Origin: Pseudomonas violetae
GTDB lineage: Bacteria > Pseudomonadota > Gammaproteobacteria > Pseudomonadales > Pseudomonadaceae
DNA: 64,000 bases
Reading direction: 5' to 3'
Assembly: GCF_023072615.1 (NCBI RefSeq)
Contig: NZ_JAKNRW010000013.1
Location: 1 to 64,000, forward strand
Position 1 is the first letter of the stretch; each line of letters begins with the position of its first letter. Of this stretch, positions 52,930-62,043 are shown in pieces. The position numbers were made by a program, and so were the translations under genes. A model generated the notes under the pieces. That model did not search any database, was not told where the DNA came from, and was given only the letters and a program-made list of their open reading frames with translations.

Positions 52930-54429
52930 TCAGCCGGCAACCACCCGATTCCGCCCATTTTCCTTGGCCTGATACAGCGCCTTGTCCGCCGTAAACAATA
53001 GCTGCTCCAGGGTCGCTTCCGTCTGGGTGGTCCAGGTGCTGATACCGATACTGACCGTCATCGGTAACTCGTCTCCCTCCACCTTCGGCAACTGTTCCAC
53101 CGCCGCCCGGATCTTTTCGGCAATGAGCTGTGCGCCTGCGCTATCGGTTTCCGCCAGGATCACCGAAAACTCCTCGCCACCGTAGCGCGCCACCAGGTCT
53201 GCAGGGCGCCGCACATTGGCCGCGATTACCTTGGCGACTATGCGCAAAGCCTCGTCACCCCCTTGATGGCCATGACGATCATTGAAGGCCTTGAAGTGAT
53301 CGGCATCGATCATCAGCACCGACAGTGGCTGGCCTGAACGTTGCGCGCGGAACCATTCGTGGCGCAGGGTCAGATCGAGGATCCGGCGGTTGGCGACCCC
53401 GGTCAGGGCGTCGGTGGCGGCCAGTTGCGCCAGCTCCTGCTCGGCGTGATGGCGCAAGCCCAGCTCCCGACACAGCAACCAGCTAAGCCACAGCAAGCCA
53501 ATACACAGCACGCCCGTTGCCCCACTGATCACTAGCGCCGTGCGCTGCCAGGCCGCAAACACGTCGTTGCCGGACAGCGCGACGATGACCGTCAGCGGCA
53601 GGTTGCCGACCCGGGAAAAGGTATAGAGACGTTGCTGGCCATCGATGCTTGAAACGCTCTCGAAGCTGCCACTGCCCTCGCGCAGGATGCGCACGACATT
53701 GGGGCGGTTGGCGAAGCTCTTGCCGATCGAGTCATGCTCCAGGTAGGGCTTCTGCGCCAAGAGGATGCCTGCGTCGTCGATGATGTTCAGCGTGCTGTCG
53801 CTGCCAATGTACAGGCTGTTGAACAATTGGTCGAAATAGGCCAGGCGCATCGATGCCACGGCCACGCCCAAGAACTCCCCGGTCGGCGAGGCAATGCGCC
53901 GGCTGAAGCTGATTCGCCATTCATTGTTGTCTTCGCAATCGCACCGGGGCTTGAACGGGCGGCTGATGAACATACCGCTGTCGGTGTTGCTGACGTGGGC
54001 TTGAAAGTAGTCGCGGTCGGCGAAATTGCCCGGCCGGGGCTCTATCAGGGATGAGTCGGCGAGTACCTCGCCATGCTTGTCGAGCAGCAGGATATCGCCC
54101 TTGAATCGGGCGGTAGTGGAGCGGTCGAACAGCACCAGGTGACGGATCTGCGGTGACACCTGGCGCAGGTCGTGCCGCTGCGCGGCAGATATCAGACCTT
54201 GCAGGGTCAGGTCGTAGAGCTCGATGGTGCGCAGCACGTCGGCATCGATGAGTTGTGCAATCGTGGTCGCACTGCGGGTGGCGGCCTCCTTGGCGCCCGC
54301 ATGTTCGCGGATCAACAGGAAGGTGACGATACCCAGAATCGCGATAACCGTCAGTGTGCTGCCGAGGATCACCATGAGTTCAGGTCGACCGGTCTTGCCT
54401 GAGACTTGAGGGAGGCGACTGGCGATCAT
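52930..54429 (-). CDS. Membrane-bound diguanylate cyclase with periplasmic sensor domain
   Basis: A predicted c-di-GMP synthase of 499 residues. One transmembrane helix near the N-terminus (LTVIAILGIVTFLLI) precedes a periplasmic dCache-like domain of about 250 residues (DRDYFQAHVSNTDSGMFISR, then GIDDAGILL-like NIIDDAGILLAQ). A second helix (LVISGATGVLCIGLLWLSWL) leads to the GGDEF domain. The active site is intact as GGEEF, and an RxxD inhibitory site (RPAD) sits five residues before it, so product feedback is likely. I start it at MIASRLPQ (54429) because the longer frame runs through a REP element. The signal sensed is unknown. Confidence 0.93.
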   Translation of the reverse strand: MIASRLPQVSGKTGRPELMVILGSTLTVIAILGIVTFLLIREHAGAKEAATRSATTIAQLIDADVLRTIELYDLTLQGLISAAQRHDLRQVSPQIRHLVLFDRSTTARFKGDILLLDKHGEVLADSSLIEPRPGNFADRDYFQAHVSNTDSGMFISRPFKPRCDCEDNNEWRISFSRRIASPTGEFLGVAVASMRLAYFDQLFNSLYIGSDSTLNIIDDAGILLAQKPYLEHDSIGKSFANRPNVVRILREGSGSFESVSSIDGQQRLYTFSRVGNLPLTVIVALSGNDVFAAWQRTALVISGATGVLCIGLLWLSWLLCRELGLRHHAEQELAQLAATDALTGVANRRILDLTLRHEWFRAQRSGQPLSVLMIDADHFKAFNDRHGHQGGDEALRIVAKVIAANVRRPADLVARYGGEEFSVILAETDSAGAQLIAEKIRAAVEQLPKVEGDELPMTVSIGISTWTTQTEATLEQLLFTADKALYQAKENGRNRVVAG

Positions 54430-54464
54430 GGGATGAGGTCTGCGTGAACTTCGGTTAGGTCTTT

Positions 54465-54561
54465 GTAGGAGCGAGCTTGCTCGCGAAGAACGCCAATGCA
54501 CCACGTTAAACCAGGCAGCCCGCGTATTCGTTGACGTTCTTCGTGAGCAAGCCCGCTCCTG
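54465..54561. repeat. REP doublet (REPIN), GTAGGAGCGAGCTTGCTCGCG type
   Basis: An intact core starts at 54465; the inverted partner (TTCGTGAGCAAGCCCGCTCC) has a few substitutions and ends at about 54561. The rest of the gap 54430-54719 holds only a minus-strand terminator. Confidence 0.87.
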
Positions 54562-54627
54562 CAGTGAGTTAAGCAGGTAGTGGGCGGTTTCGCCTATCGT
54601 TGCATGCATTGTAAGAATCGGTGGACG

Positions 54628-54654
54628 AAAAAAAGCCGCTGGCAACAGCGGCTT
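54628..54654 (-). terminator. Terminator for the small secreted-protein gene
   Basis: Read on the minus strand, AAGCCGCTG-TTGC-CAGCGGCTT is followed by a T-run (A-run at 54628-54634 on the plus strand). It lies about 65 bp beyond the stop codon at 54720, which supports transcription of that gene. Confidence 0.85.
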
Positions 54655-54719
54655 GAAGACAACTTTTCAAAGGGAAGAGCCGATGGAAAGTGTCGAGGGA
54701 AACAGATTTCTGCAGCGGG

Positions 54720-54944
54720 TCAGCTGTCTTTCTCAGCCTGAGGCTGGGCATGAGTCGTCGATGCTTGCGGGGGCTGGCCAGCTTCCTGGGCCTTGGCCGT
54801 CATCTCTCCTTGGTACGCCTCGAAGGCCGCAGCGCGTTCGGCGTTGCGGGCGGCGAAGGTCAGGGACTCTTCCGCCATGGCGAGTGGGGAGAGGAAGAAT
54901 GAGGACAAAACGAAAGCGCTGGCAATACCCATGGAGTTGGACAT
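54720..54944 (-). CDS. Small secreted protein of unknown function
   Basis: A 74-residue protein I do not recognise. It has a signal peptide (MSNSMGIASAFVLSSFFLSP, cleavage near LAMA-EES), leaving a mature part of about 50 residues. This part has a short Ala/Glu-rich helix (RNAERAAAFEAYQGEMTAKA) and a Gln/Pro/Thr-rich tail. No cysteines are seen. AAGG lies 8 bases before the ATG and a terminator follows the stop, so it is a believable gene despite its size. Overlapping plus-strand frames are shadows. Confidence 0.65.
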   Translation of the reverse strand: MSNSMGIASAFVLSSFFLSPLAMAEESLTFAARNAERAAAFEAYQGEMTAKAQEAGQPPQASTTHAQPQAEKDS

Positions 54945-55080
54945 CTAAAAAACCTTCTTGCTTGGCAAGTGCTGTTTGGTGGCGCAAAGATAAGGCTGAA
55001 CGGGGTGGGGAAAAAGAGTGGATTCGTGAAATGACTGTTGCCGTTTAGGCAATAGTAGATGGCCGCAAGGGGGGAGGGCT

Positions 55081-56445
55081 TCAGATTGGCAGGTGAATCC
55101 CGAACGTATTTACGCCCTGATCACTGCGCGCAAACACATCACCGCCATGCATCAGCGCAATGGCCTTGACGATCGCCAGGCCAAGCCCATGGTTATTCCC
55201 GCTGTTGCTGCGCGAAGCATCAACCCTGTAGAAGCGTTCGAACAAGCGCGGCAGGTGCTCACTGGCAATCGGGTCGCCCGGGTTGGCCACGCCGATGCTG
55301 ACCTGATGCGCCTGGGCTTCGATGTGAACCTGGATCACCTGCCCCGGCTCGGTGTGCTGCACGGCATTGCTCAACAAGTTGATCAGGGCCCTGCGCAGGT
55401 GTGCGATCTCGATTCGTACCTGCGCATCGCCGCTGACCTGTACCTGTACCCGAGCGTCTTCGAGGATGAAATCCAGATACTCCAGGGTGGTCGCCACTTC
55501 ATCCGCCAGCGAGGTGAAGGTCAGCTTGGTGGCCTTGCTACCCTGGTCGGCACTGGCCAGGAACAGCATGTCGTTGATGATCGAGCGCAGTCGCTCAAGC
55601 TCTTCGAGATTGGATTGCAGCACTTCGAAGTAATGCTCCGCCGATCTTCCTCGAGTCAGCGCGACCTGGGTCTGGCCGATCAGGTTGGTCAGGGGCGAGC
55701 GCAGTTCATGGGCCACATCGGCGTTGAAGGATTCAAGACGAGAGTAAGCCTGCTCGACTCGCTCCAGCGTCGAATTGAATGAGCTGACGAACTGGTTAAG
55801 CTCCGGTGGCAGTGGCGACAGTTGCAACCGCCCGGACAGCAGCGGCGGCGCCAGGCGTTGGGCTTCCTGGGACAATTTGATCAAGGGTTTGAGGCCGATC
55901 CGTGCCACCCAATAGCCGAGGGCCGACGCCATCAGCACGCCTATGATTGCCAGGCTGATCAGCGCAATCAGCAAATGGTGCTGAGTCTGGAAAAAGGTTT
56001 CGGTGTCGATGCCGATCATAAAACGTAGCGCAGGACGCTGGTCCTTGGCGGGGAACTGGCTGACCAGCACTTTCAGTGGATAAGGCAGCTCCGGCAGCTT
56101 CAGGTCGCGCATGCCCAGCGGGCCCTGGGCAAAGGCGCGGATCTGGGGCGTCAGCTCGCCGTATTCATAGTGGGGGTCGGCGCTGATGATCCAGAAGCGT
56201 ATGCGCTTGTCTTCTTCGCCCAGCAGCTTGAGCTTGTTGTTGATCTTCACCCAGTGCTCGGGTGTGCCGTAACGGCCGACGGTGGATTCGAGCACGCTGT
56301 ATCGCGCATCCAGTTCGGCTTCGGGCAGCAGGCCCAGGCCCTTGTCGACCTGCTGGTACAGGGCCCAGCCAATCAACAGGAACACCAGCAAAGCCACCAG
56401 CGTAAACATGCCGCTGAGGCGTAAGGCAATTGAGTTACTGGACAT
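55081..56445 (-). CDS. Heavy-metal-type sensor histidine kinase (CusS/CopS-like)
   Basis: Inner-membrane sensor kinase of 454 residues. Two transmembrane helices (MFTLVALLVFLLIGWALY and LLIALISLAIIGVLMASALG) flank a periplasmic domain of about 150 residues. A HAMP-like segment precedes the H-box VAHELRSPLTN (phosphorylated His). The ATPase part has LINLLSNAVQHTE (N-box) and GLGLAIVKAIALMHGG (G-box). The H-box region and overall length fit the heavy-metal CusS/CopS family. The start at 56445 overlaps the regulator stop by 11 bp. No Met- or His-rich metal motif stands out in the periplasmic domain. Confidence 0.92.
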   Translation of the reverse strand: MSSNSIALRLSGMFTLVALLVFLLIGWALYQQVDKGLGLLPEAELDARYSVLESTVGRYGTPEHWVKINNKLKLLGEEDKRIRFWIISADPHYEYGELTPQIRAFAQGPLGMRDLKLPELPYPLKVLVSQFPAKDQRPALRFMIGIDTETFFQTQHHLLIALISLAIIGVLMASALGYWVARIGLKPLIKLSQEAQRLAPPLLSGRLQLSPLPPELNQFVSSFNSTLERVEQAYSRLESFNADVAHELRSPLTNLIGQTQVALTRGRSAEHYFEVLQSNLEELERLRSIINDMLFLASADQGSKATKLTFTSLADEVATTLEYLDFILEDARVQVQVSGDAQVRIEIAHLRRALINLLSNAVQHTEPGQVIQVHIEAQAHQVSIGVANPGDPIASEHLPRLFERFYRVDASRSNSGNNHGLGLAIVKAIALMHGGDVFARSDQGVNTFGIHLPI

Positions 56446-57112
56446 TGCGGCTCTCCAGCACGTAGCCCATGCCACGAATCGTGTGCAGCAATTTCTCATC
56501 GAACGGCCCGTCGAGTTTGGCGCGCAGACGCTTGATCGCGACCTCGACGACGTTCGTATCGCTGTCGAAATTGATGTCCCAGACCATCTCGGCGATCGCG
56601 GTTTTCGAGAGGATTTCACCCTGGCGGCGGGCGAGCACGCTGAGCAGCGAGAACTCCTTGGCGGTCAGGTCCAGGCGGGTTCCGGCACGGGTCGCCTTGC
56701 GACTGATCAGATCTATCCACAAGTCGGCGATGCTCACCTGCACAGGTTCATGCCCGCCACTGCGCCGGGTCAGCGCCTGCAGGCGAGCGACCAGTTCGAG
56801 GAAAGAGAACGGCTTGCCAAGGTAGTCATCGGCACCATCGCGCAAGCCCTTGATGCGGTCTTCGACTCGCTCGCGGGCGGTCAGCATGATCACCGGGGTT
56901 TGCTTGCGCGCACGCAGCGCACGCAGTACGCCAAAGCCGTCGAGGGCCGGTAGCATGACGTCGAGGACGATCACTGCGTAGTCGCTCTCCAGCGCCATGT
57001 GCAGGCCTTCTACACCGTCGCGCGCCAGGTCCACGGTGTAACCCTGTTCCGTCAGGCCGCGGTGCAGATAGTCTGCGGTTTTTTCTTCGTCTTCGATGAT
57101 CAGGACGCGCAT
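56435..57112 (-). CDS. OmpR-family response regulator (CusR/CopR-like)
   Basis: A two-domain regulator of 225 residues. The receiver domain has the acidic pocket IIEDEEKTADYL, the phospho-acceptor Asp in VIVLDVMLPALDGFGVL and the Lys in DYLGKPFSFLELVARL. The C-terminal winged helix (LTAKEFSLLSVLARRQGEIL, then NVVEVAIKRLRAKL) binds DNA. The heavy-metal regulator subfamily CusR/CopR fits best. It lies 9 bp after the RND pump gene, so pump and two-component system probably form one operon. Confidence 0.93.
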   Translation of the reverse strand: MRVLIIEDEEKTADYLHRGLTEQGYTVDLARDGVEGLHMALESDYAVIVLDVMLPALDGFGVLRALRARKQTPVIMLTARERVEDRIKGLRDGADDYLGKPFSFLELVARLQALTRRSGGHEPVQVSIADLWIDLISRKATRAGTRLDLTAKEFSLLSVLARRQGEILSKTAIAEMVWDINFDSDTNVVEVAIKRLRAKLDGPFDEKLLHTIRGMGYVLESRNVQ

Positions 57113-57121
57113 GACCCCGCC

Positions 57122-60100
57122 TCAGTCTGTGGTCGCCAGCGCCGATGCCGGGGCTGGTTCAGGTCGATGGAATAGCCGCTCCAGCCACAAGTATATGACC
57201 GGCGTGGTGAACAGCGTCAGTGCCTGGCTCACCAGCAGGCCGCCAACCACCGCGATCCCCAAGGGTTGGCGCAGTTCGGCGCCGGTGCCGTAGCCGAGCA
57301 TCAACGGCAAGGCGCCGAGCAGTGCGGCGAGGGTCGTCATGATGATCGGCCGGAACCGCGTGATACAGGCCTCATAGATCGCTTCTTGCGGTGACAGGCC
57401 ACGGTTGCGCTGGGCATCGAGGGCGAAATCAATCATCAGGATACCGTTCTTCTTCACGATACCGATCAGCAGCACCAGGCCGATCAGCGCCATGATGGAA
57501 AAATCCTGGCCACAGATCCACAGCATGATCACCGCCCCGAGCCCGGCAGACGGCAGCGTCGAGATAATGGTCAGCGGATGGACAAAGCTCTCGTAGAGCA
57601 CACCGAGGATGATATACACCGCCACCAGCGCCGCCAAAATCAGCCATGGCTGGCTGGCCAGCGAACTCTGGAAGGCCTGGGCCGCGCCCTGGAAATTACC
57701 GCTCATGGCGGCCGGCATGCCGATCTCGGCCTTGGCCTGGTTGAGCATGATCACCGCATCACCCAACGCCACGCCGGGCGCCAGGTTGAATGACAGGTTG
57801 GCAGCCGGGAACATTCCATCATGGGCAATTGACAGCGGACCGACCGTTGGCGCATCGAATCGGGCCAGGGCGGAAAGGGGCACCATTTCTCCGCTCAACG
57901 GTGAGCGCAGGTAGAAATAGTTGAGGCTTTCAGCCTTGCCGCGTTGCCGGGTGTCCAGTTCCAGAATGACGTTGTACTGGTTGATCTGGGTCTGGAATTC
58001 GTTTATCTGGCGTTGGCCGAATGCGTCGTACAGCGCTTCGTCGACATCGCTCGCCGTCAGGCCAAAACGCGCGGCGGCGCTGCGATCGATGCGGATATGG
58101 GTGATGCTGCCGCCCAGTTGCAGGTCGTTGGAAATATCACGGAACGCCGGGTTGCTGCGCAGTTTCTCGGTCAGACGCTGGGTCCAGATGCCGAGCGTCG
58201 CGCCATCGTTGCTCTTGAGCACATATTGATACTGCGCGCGGCTCGGGCCGGAGCTGAGGTTGATGTCCTGGCCGGCACGCAGGTACAGCACGATGCCTGG
58301 GACTTTCATCAGCTGTGGACGAATCCGGTCGATGAACTCGCTGGCCGAGACATCGCGGTCGCCGCGTTTTTTCAGGGATATCCAGAACCGGCCGTTGGCG
58401 ATGGTCTGGTTGCTGCCCGAGACGCCGACCGAATGGGAAAAGGCCTGCACGGCTGGGTCGGCGGCGACTATCTCAGCCATTGCCAGGTGTTTTTTCACCA
58501 TGTCGCCGTAGGAAATATCCGCAGCGGCTTCGGTGGTGCCCAGGACAAATCCCGTGTCCTGCACCGGAAAGAAGCCCTTGGGAATGAATATGTAGCCGGC
58601 AATGGCCAGGCCCAATGACATCCCGAACACCCCGATCATCAGGGTCTGGTGCGCGAGTGCACGGCGCAAGCCCTTTTCATACCATCCCAGCAGACGCTCA
58701 CCGAACCCCGGCTTGCAATTGGCGTGATGCACCGGTGCGCGCATGAACAGCGCAGCCAGGGTCGGTGCCAGGGTCAGCGACACCACGACTGAAATCATGA
58801 TGGTCGCGGTGGCCGTCAGGGCGAACTCCTTGAACAGCCGCCCGACCACACCGCCCATGAACAGCAACGGAATGAACGCCGCCACCAGCGAGAAACTGAT
58901 CGACACTACGGTGAAACCGATTTCGTCGGCACCCTTGATCGCCGCCTCGCGCATGCCATCGCCAGCCTCCAAATGACGGTGGATGTTCTCCACCACCACA
59001 ATCGCATCGTCGACCACAAACCCCACGGCCACCACGATGGCAACCAGGGTCAGGTTATTCAGGCTGAAGCCCATGATGTACATCAGGGCGAAGGTGGCGA
59101 CCAGTGAAACACCCAGTACCGCCGAGACGATCAGCGTTGCGGAGAGCTGGCGCAGGAACAGCGCCATGACGGCCACGACCAGGGCAATGGCGATCAGCAG
59201 GGTGATTTCCACCTCATGCAGGGACGCCCGGATGGTCTGGGTGCGGTCGATCAGCACCTTGACTTGGACCGAGGCCGGCAGCATGGCCTCCAGGCCGGGT
59301 AACGCGGCCTGGATGCGGTCGACTGTTGCGACAATGTTGGCTCCCGGCTGGCGCGAGATCACCAGGTTCACGCCAGGTTGATCACCGGCCCATGCCTGCA
59401 CGTAGGCATCTTCCGAGCCGTTGACGACCTTGGCCACATCCTTGAGATGAACCGGTGCACCGTCCTTGTAGGAAACGATGAGCTGTCCGTATTCCTCGGG
59501 GTGGAACAACTGGTCATTGGTCGACAGGGTTGAGATGCTTGATTCGCCGTATAGCGCGCCCTTGGCCAGGTTGAGGCTGGTCTGCTGGATGGCCAAGCGT
59601 ATGTCGGCCAGGGTCAGGCCGATCGCTGCAAGCTTGTCCGCTGAAGCCTGGACGCGAATGGCCGGGCGCTGCTGACCGGTTATGTTGATTTGGCCCACGC
59701 CGTCGATCTGACTGATCTGACGCGCCAGCAGGGTTTCCACCAGGTCGCTGAGTTCCGGGCCGGGCAGCAGGGTTGAGTTGATACTGAGAATCAGCACCGG
59801 GCTGTCGGCCGGGTTGACCTTGCGCCAGGTCGGCAGGTTCGGCATATCCTTGGGCAGTTTGCCGGAGGCCGTGTTGATCGCCGCCTGCACTTCCTGCGCG
59901 GCGCTGTCGATGCTTTTGTCGAGGGTGAACTGCAGGGTCAGGTTGGTCGAGCCCAGGGCGCTGCTTGAGGTCATCTGGGTCACACCCGGGATGGCGCTGA
60001 ATTGCACTTCAAGCGGCGTGGCCACCGATGAAGCCATGGTCTCCGGGCTGGCCCCGGGTAACTGCGCAGCCACCTGGATGGTCGGGAATTCGGCTTGCGG

Positions 60101-60223
60101 CAGCGGCGCGATCGGCAACTTCGGGAACGCCATCCCCCCCAGCAGCACCAGGGCGAAAGTCAGCAGGATCGTCGCGACCGGATGATCGATGCACCAGGTG
60201 GAAACCGAGCCGTGGCCTTTCAT
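57122..60223 (-). CDS. RND efflux pump permease, HAE1 family (MdtB/MdtC-like)
   Basis: Proton-driven tripartite pump permease of 1033 residues with 12 transmembrane helices and two large periplasmic loops. The start (IDHPVATILLTFALVLLGGM) and FPTIQVAAQLPGASPETMAS are typical of MdtB/MdtC and MuxB/MuxC. The proton-relay Asp pair is at about residues 405-406 in GFVVDDAIVVVENIHRHLEA. This is the hydrophobe/amphiphile (HAE) pattern rather than a heavy-metal pump. The ATG overlaps the adaptor stop (ATGA). No outer-membrane channel gene is adjacent, so it would borrow one such as TolC/OprM (inference). Confidence 0.95.
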   Translation of the reverse strand: MKGHGSVSTWCIDHPVATILLTFALVLLGGMAFPKLPIAPLPQAEFPTIQVAAQLPGASPETMASSVATPLEVQFSAIPGVTQMTSSSALGSTNLTLQFTLDKSIDSAAQEVQAAINTASGKLPKDMPNLPTWRKVNPADSPVLILSINSTLLPGPELSDLVETLLARQISQIDGVGQINITGQQRPAIRVQASADKLAAIGLTLADIRLAIQQTSLNLAKGALYGESSISTLSTNDQLFHPEEYGQLIVSYKDGAPVHLKDVAKVVNGSEDAYVQAWAGDQPGVNLVISRQPGANIVATVDRIQAALPGLEAMLPASVQVKVLIDRTQTIRASLHEVEITLLIAIALVVAVMALFLRQLSATLIVSAVLGVSLVATFALMYIMGFSLNNLTLVAIVVAVGFVVDDAIVVVENIHRHLEAGDGMREAAIKGADEIGFTVVSISFSLVAAFIPLLFMGGVVGRLFKEFALTATATIMISVVVSLTLAPTLAALFMRAPVHHANCKPGFGERLLGWYEKGLRRALAHQTLMIGVFGMSLGLAIAGYIFIPKGFFPVQDTGFVLGTTEAAADISYGDMVKKHLAMAEIVAADPAVQAFSHSVGVSGSNQTIANGRFWISLKKRGDRDVSASEFIDRIRPQLMKVPGIVLYLRAGQDINLSSGPSRAQYQYVLKSNDGATLGIWTQRLTEKLRSNPAFRDISNDLQLGGSITHIRIDRSAAARFGLTASDVDEALYDAFGQRQINEFQTQINQYNVILELDTRQRGKAESLNYFYLRSPLSGEMVPLSALARFDAPTVGPLSIAHDGMFPAANLSFNLAPGVALGDAVIMLNQAKAEIGMPAAMSGNFQGAAQAFQSSLASQPWLILAALVAVYIILGVLYESFVHPLTIISTLPSAGLGAVIMLWICGQDFSIMALIGLVLLIGIVKKNGILMIDFALDAQRNRGLSPQEAIYEACITRFRPIIMTTLAALLGALPLMLGYGTGAELRQPLGIAVVGGLLVSQALTLFTTPVIYLWLERLFHRPEPAPASALATTD

Positions 60224-61380
60224 GGCTTAGGCTCCGACTGCACGACCTGCGGCGGCTCGGTCAGTACCTGTACCGTGGAGCCGGGCTTGAGCCGTGACTG
60301 GCCGTCACTGACCAGCACGTCGCCGGGCTCCACGCCCTTGATGATGTCCTGGCCGCTGCCTTGATACACCATCTGCACCTGGACGATCTCGACTTTGTCA
60401 CCTTTGACCCGATAGACGAAATGTTGATCGAGGCCACGCTGTACAACCGTGGGTGGAACCACCAGCGCACCTTTATCCACGCCTGTCTGAATTTTCACTG
60501 TCACCAGCAGGCCGGGCCAGAGTTTCTGCCCGGGATTGTTGAATTCGGCTTTAGCGCGGATGGTCCCGGTGTTGGAGTTGATCTGGTTATCGATCAGGGT
60601 CAGATGCCCCTCGCCCAGCAGGTTGCCGGTCTCACTGTCTGTGTCGGATCCGATGTAGGCCAAGACCTGTGCATGTTCGGGATCGTTGATCAGGCCTTGC
60701 AGGGTCGGCAGCATTTGCTGGGGCAGGGAGAACTCCACGGCAATCGGGTCGATCTGGGTCACTGTGAACAGCCCCTGGGTATCGGTCATGCGCAGGAAAT
60801 TGCCTTCATCTACCGTGCGAATACCCACCCGACCGGTGACTGGTGAGCGAATCTGGGTGTAGGACAGTTGTACTTGGGCCGCGTCAATCGAGGCCTGATT
60901 GCCTTGGGCTGTGGCCTTGAGTTGGTTGACCAGCGCCTGCTGCTGATCATAGGTCTGCTTCGACACTCCATCGTCGATACTGAGCAATTTGTAGCGCTTG
61001 AGGTTGACCAGTGCCACCTGCAGCTGTGCCTGGCTTTCACCCAGCCGCGCGCGGGCTTGGTCGAGGTTGGCGCGAATCGTGCGGTCATCGATGGTGGCGA
61101 GAAGATCGCCAGCTTTCACCCGTTGACCTTCCTTGACCAGCAATTTGGTGAGGACACCATCGATCTGCGGGCGCACCACCACGCTGTGCAGCGACAACAC
61201 CGAGCCGATGCCGCTGACAAAACGCGAAACATCTTTTTCGGCGACATTGACTACGCGCACAGGGATAGCGGTCGGAGCTGCCAGTTTCGCCGTGGCCGGT
61301 TTACTCAGGTACCAGATGCCCAGCGCAATCAGCATGATCAGAGGGGTGGCGAGCAGGGCGGTCTTGTTCTGGATTCGCAT
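60220..61380 (-). CDS. RND efflux periplasmic adaptor (MdtA-like membrane fusion protein)
   Basis: A 386-residue adaptor linking the permease to an outer-membrane channel. A signal-anchor helix (TALLATPLIMLIALGIWYLS) is followed by a lipoyl domain (VVRPQIDGVLTKLLVKEGQR, then DLLATIDDRTIRANLDQARA), an alpha hairpin, and the beta-barrel and membrane-proximal domains (VGIRTVDEGNFLRMTDTQGL, then GLLVTVKIQTGVDKGALVVP). It is the first gene of the adaptor-permease-regulator-kinase unit on the minus strand. The 197-bp region upstream, shared with the divergent small gene, should contain the promoter and the regulator's site. Confidence 0.94.
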   Translation of the reverse strand: MRIQNKTALLATPLIMLIALGIWYLSKPATAKLAAPTAIPVRVVNVAEKDVSRFVSGIGSVLSLHSVVVRPQIDGVLTKLLVKEGQRVKAGDLLATIDDRTIRANLDQARARLGESQAQLQVALVNLKRYKLLSIDDGVSKQTYDQQQALVNQLKATAQGNQASIDAAQVQLSYTQIRSPVTGRVGIRTVDEGNFLRMTDTQGLFTVTQIDPIAVEFSLPQQMLPTLQGLINDPEHAQVLAYIGSDTDSETGNLLGEGHLTLIDNQINSNTGTIRAKAEFNNPGQKLWPGLLVTVKIQTGVDKGALVVPPTVVQRGLDQHFVYRVKGDKVEIVQVQMVYQGSGQDIIKGVEPGDVLVSDGQSRLKPGSTVQVLTEPPQVVQSEPKP

Positions 61381-61577
61381 GCGAGTGGGGCGCCAGGCAG
61401 GAAGTGCAAATTGGATTGAGATTTATACTTTCCTTATAGCCCTGTTACACCGTCAGCAAAGTGACTGCCAACTGACAGCGCTGTCAGTTTGGCCGCCAAG
61501 GTTACAATTGCGGTTTAAAGATCATTGCCCGGGTGCGGATACAGAGAGTGTCAGAACCTTTCTGGAGCGATCCTGCG

Positions 61578-61904
61578 ATGAAGTTTACAGTCATGATTTC
61601 CAGCGCGCTGTTGCTGGTTCCGCTGGCCCTGTCGGCCGCGCCCGCGAATATGTCGGGCCGCATCAGCTTTGTCGGGCATATCGCCGAGTTTACTTGTGCC
61701 GTACAGAGCACGCGGGCGGTGCAGTTCAGCGAGTCGCGAAATCTGCAGGTCATTCCGGGGGTGGACCTGGAAGTGAGCACCCATGAAAACATCTGCGCGG
61801 GTGGTTCTTTGCCCTTGTCCGCCACATTCGAAGCATTGGCTGATAACGAGGCCATCAGTGTCTCGAAGCCTGTAAGAGGCATTGTCACCGTCACCTACCT
61901 CTAG
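61578..61904 (+). CDS. Small secreted fimbrial-subunit-like protein
   Basis: A 108-residue exported protein. After a signal peptide (MKFTVMISSALLLVPLALSA) the mature chain begins SGRISFVGHIAEFTCAV, resembling the first strands and first Cys of type 1 pilins. A second Cys lies in ENICAGG and the C-terminus ends in the strand IVTVTYL, like pilin ends. It is much shorter than a real pilin (about 150-180) and has no chaperone or usher nearby. I start it at the ATG at 61578 (signal peptide), with GGAGCGATC before it. It is divergent from the RND operon. Function unknown. Confidence 0.7.
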   Translation: MKFTVMISSALLLVPLALSAAPANMSGRISFVGHIAEFTCAVQSTRAVQFSESRNLQVIPGVDLEVSTHENICAGGSLPLSATFEALADNEAISVSKPVRGIVTVTYL

Positions 61905-62043
61905 GCAACGGTTGTCAGCAGGTGCTGTAAATTCTTGCAGTGCCGACCGAAGGTGCGCGTGCGTGGGTCGGCCGGGCAGGTATACTGCCGCCTTTCGTGG
62001 CTCGCTGACCGGGCCCGACTCTTTTGCATCACCCGGAGCTTTC

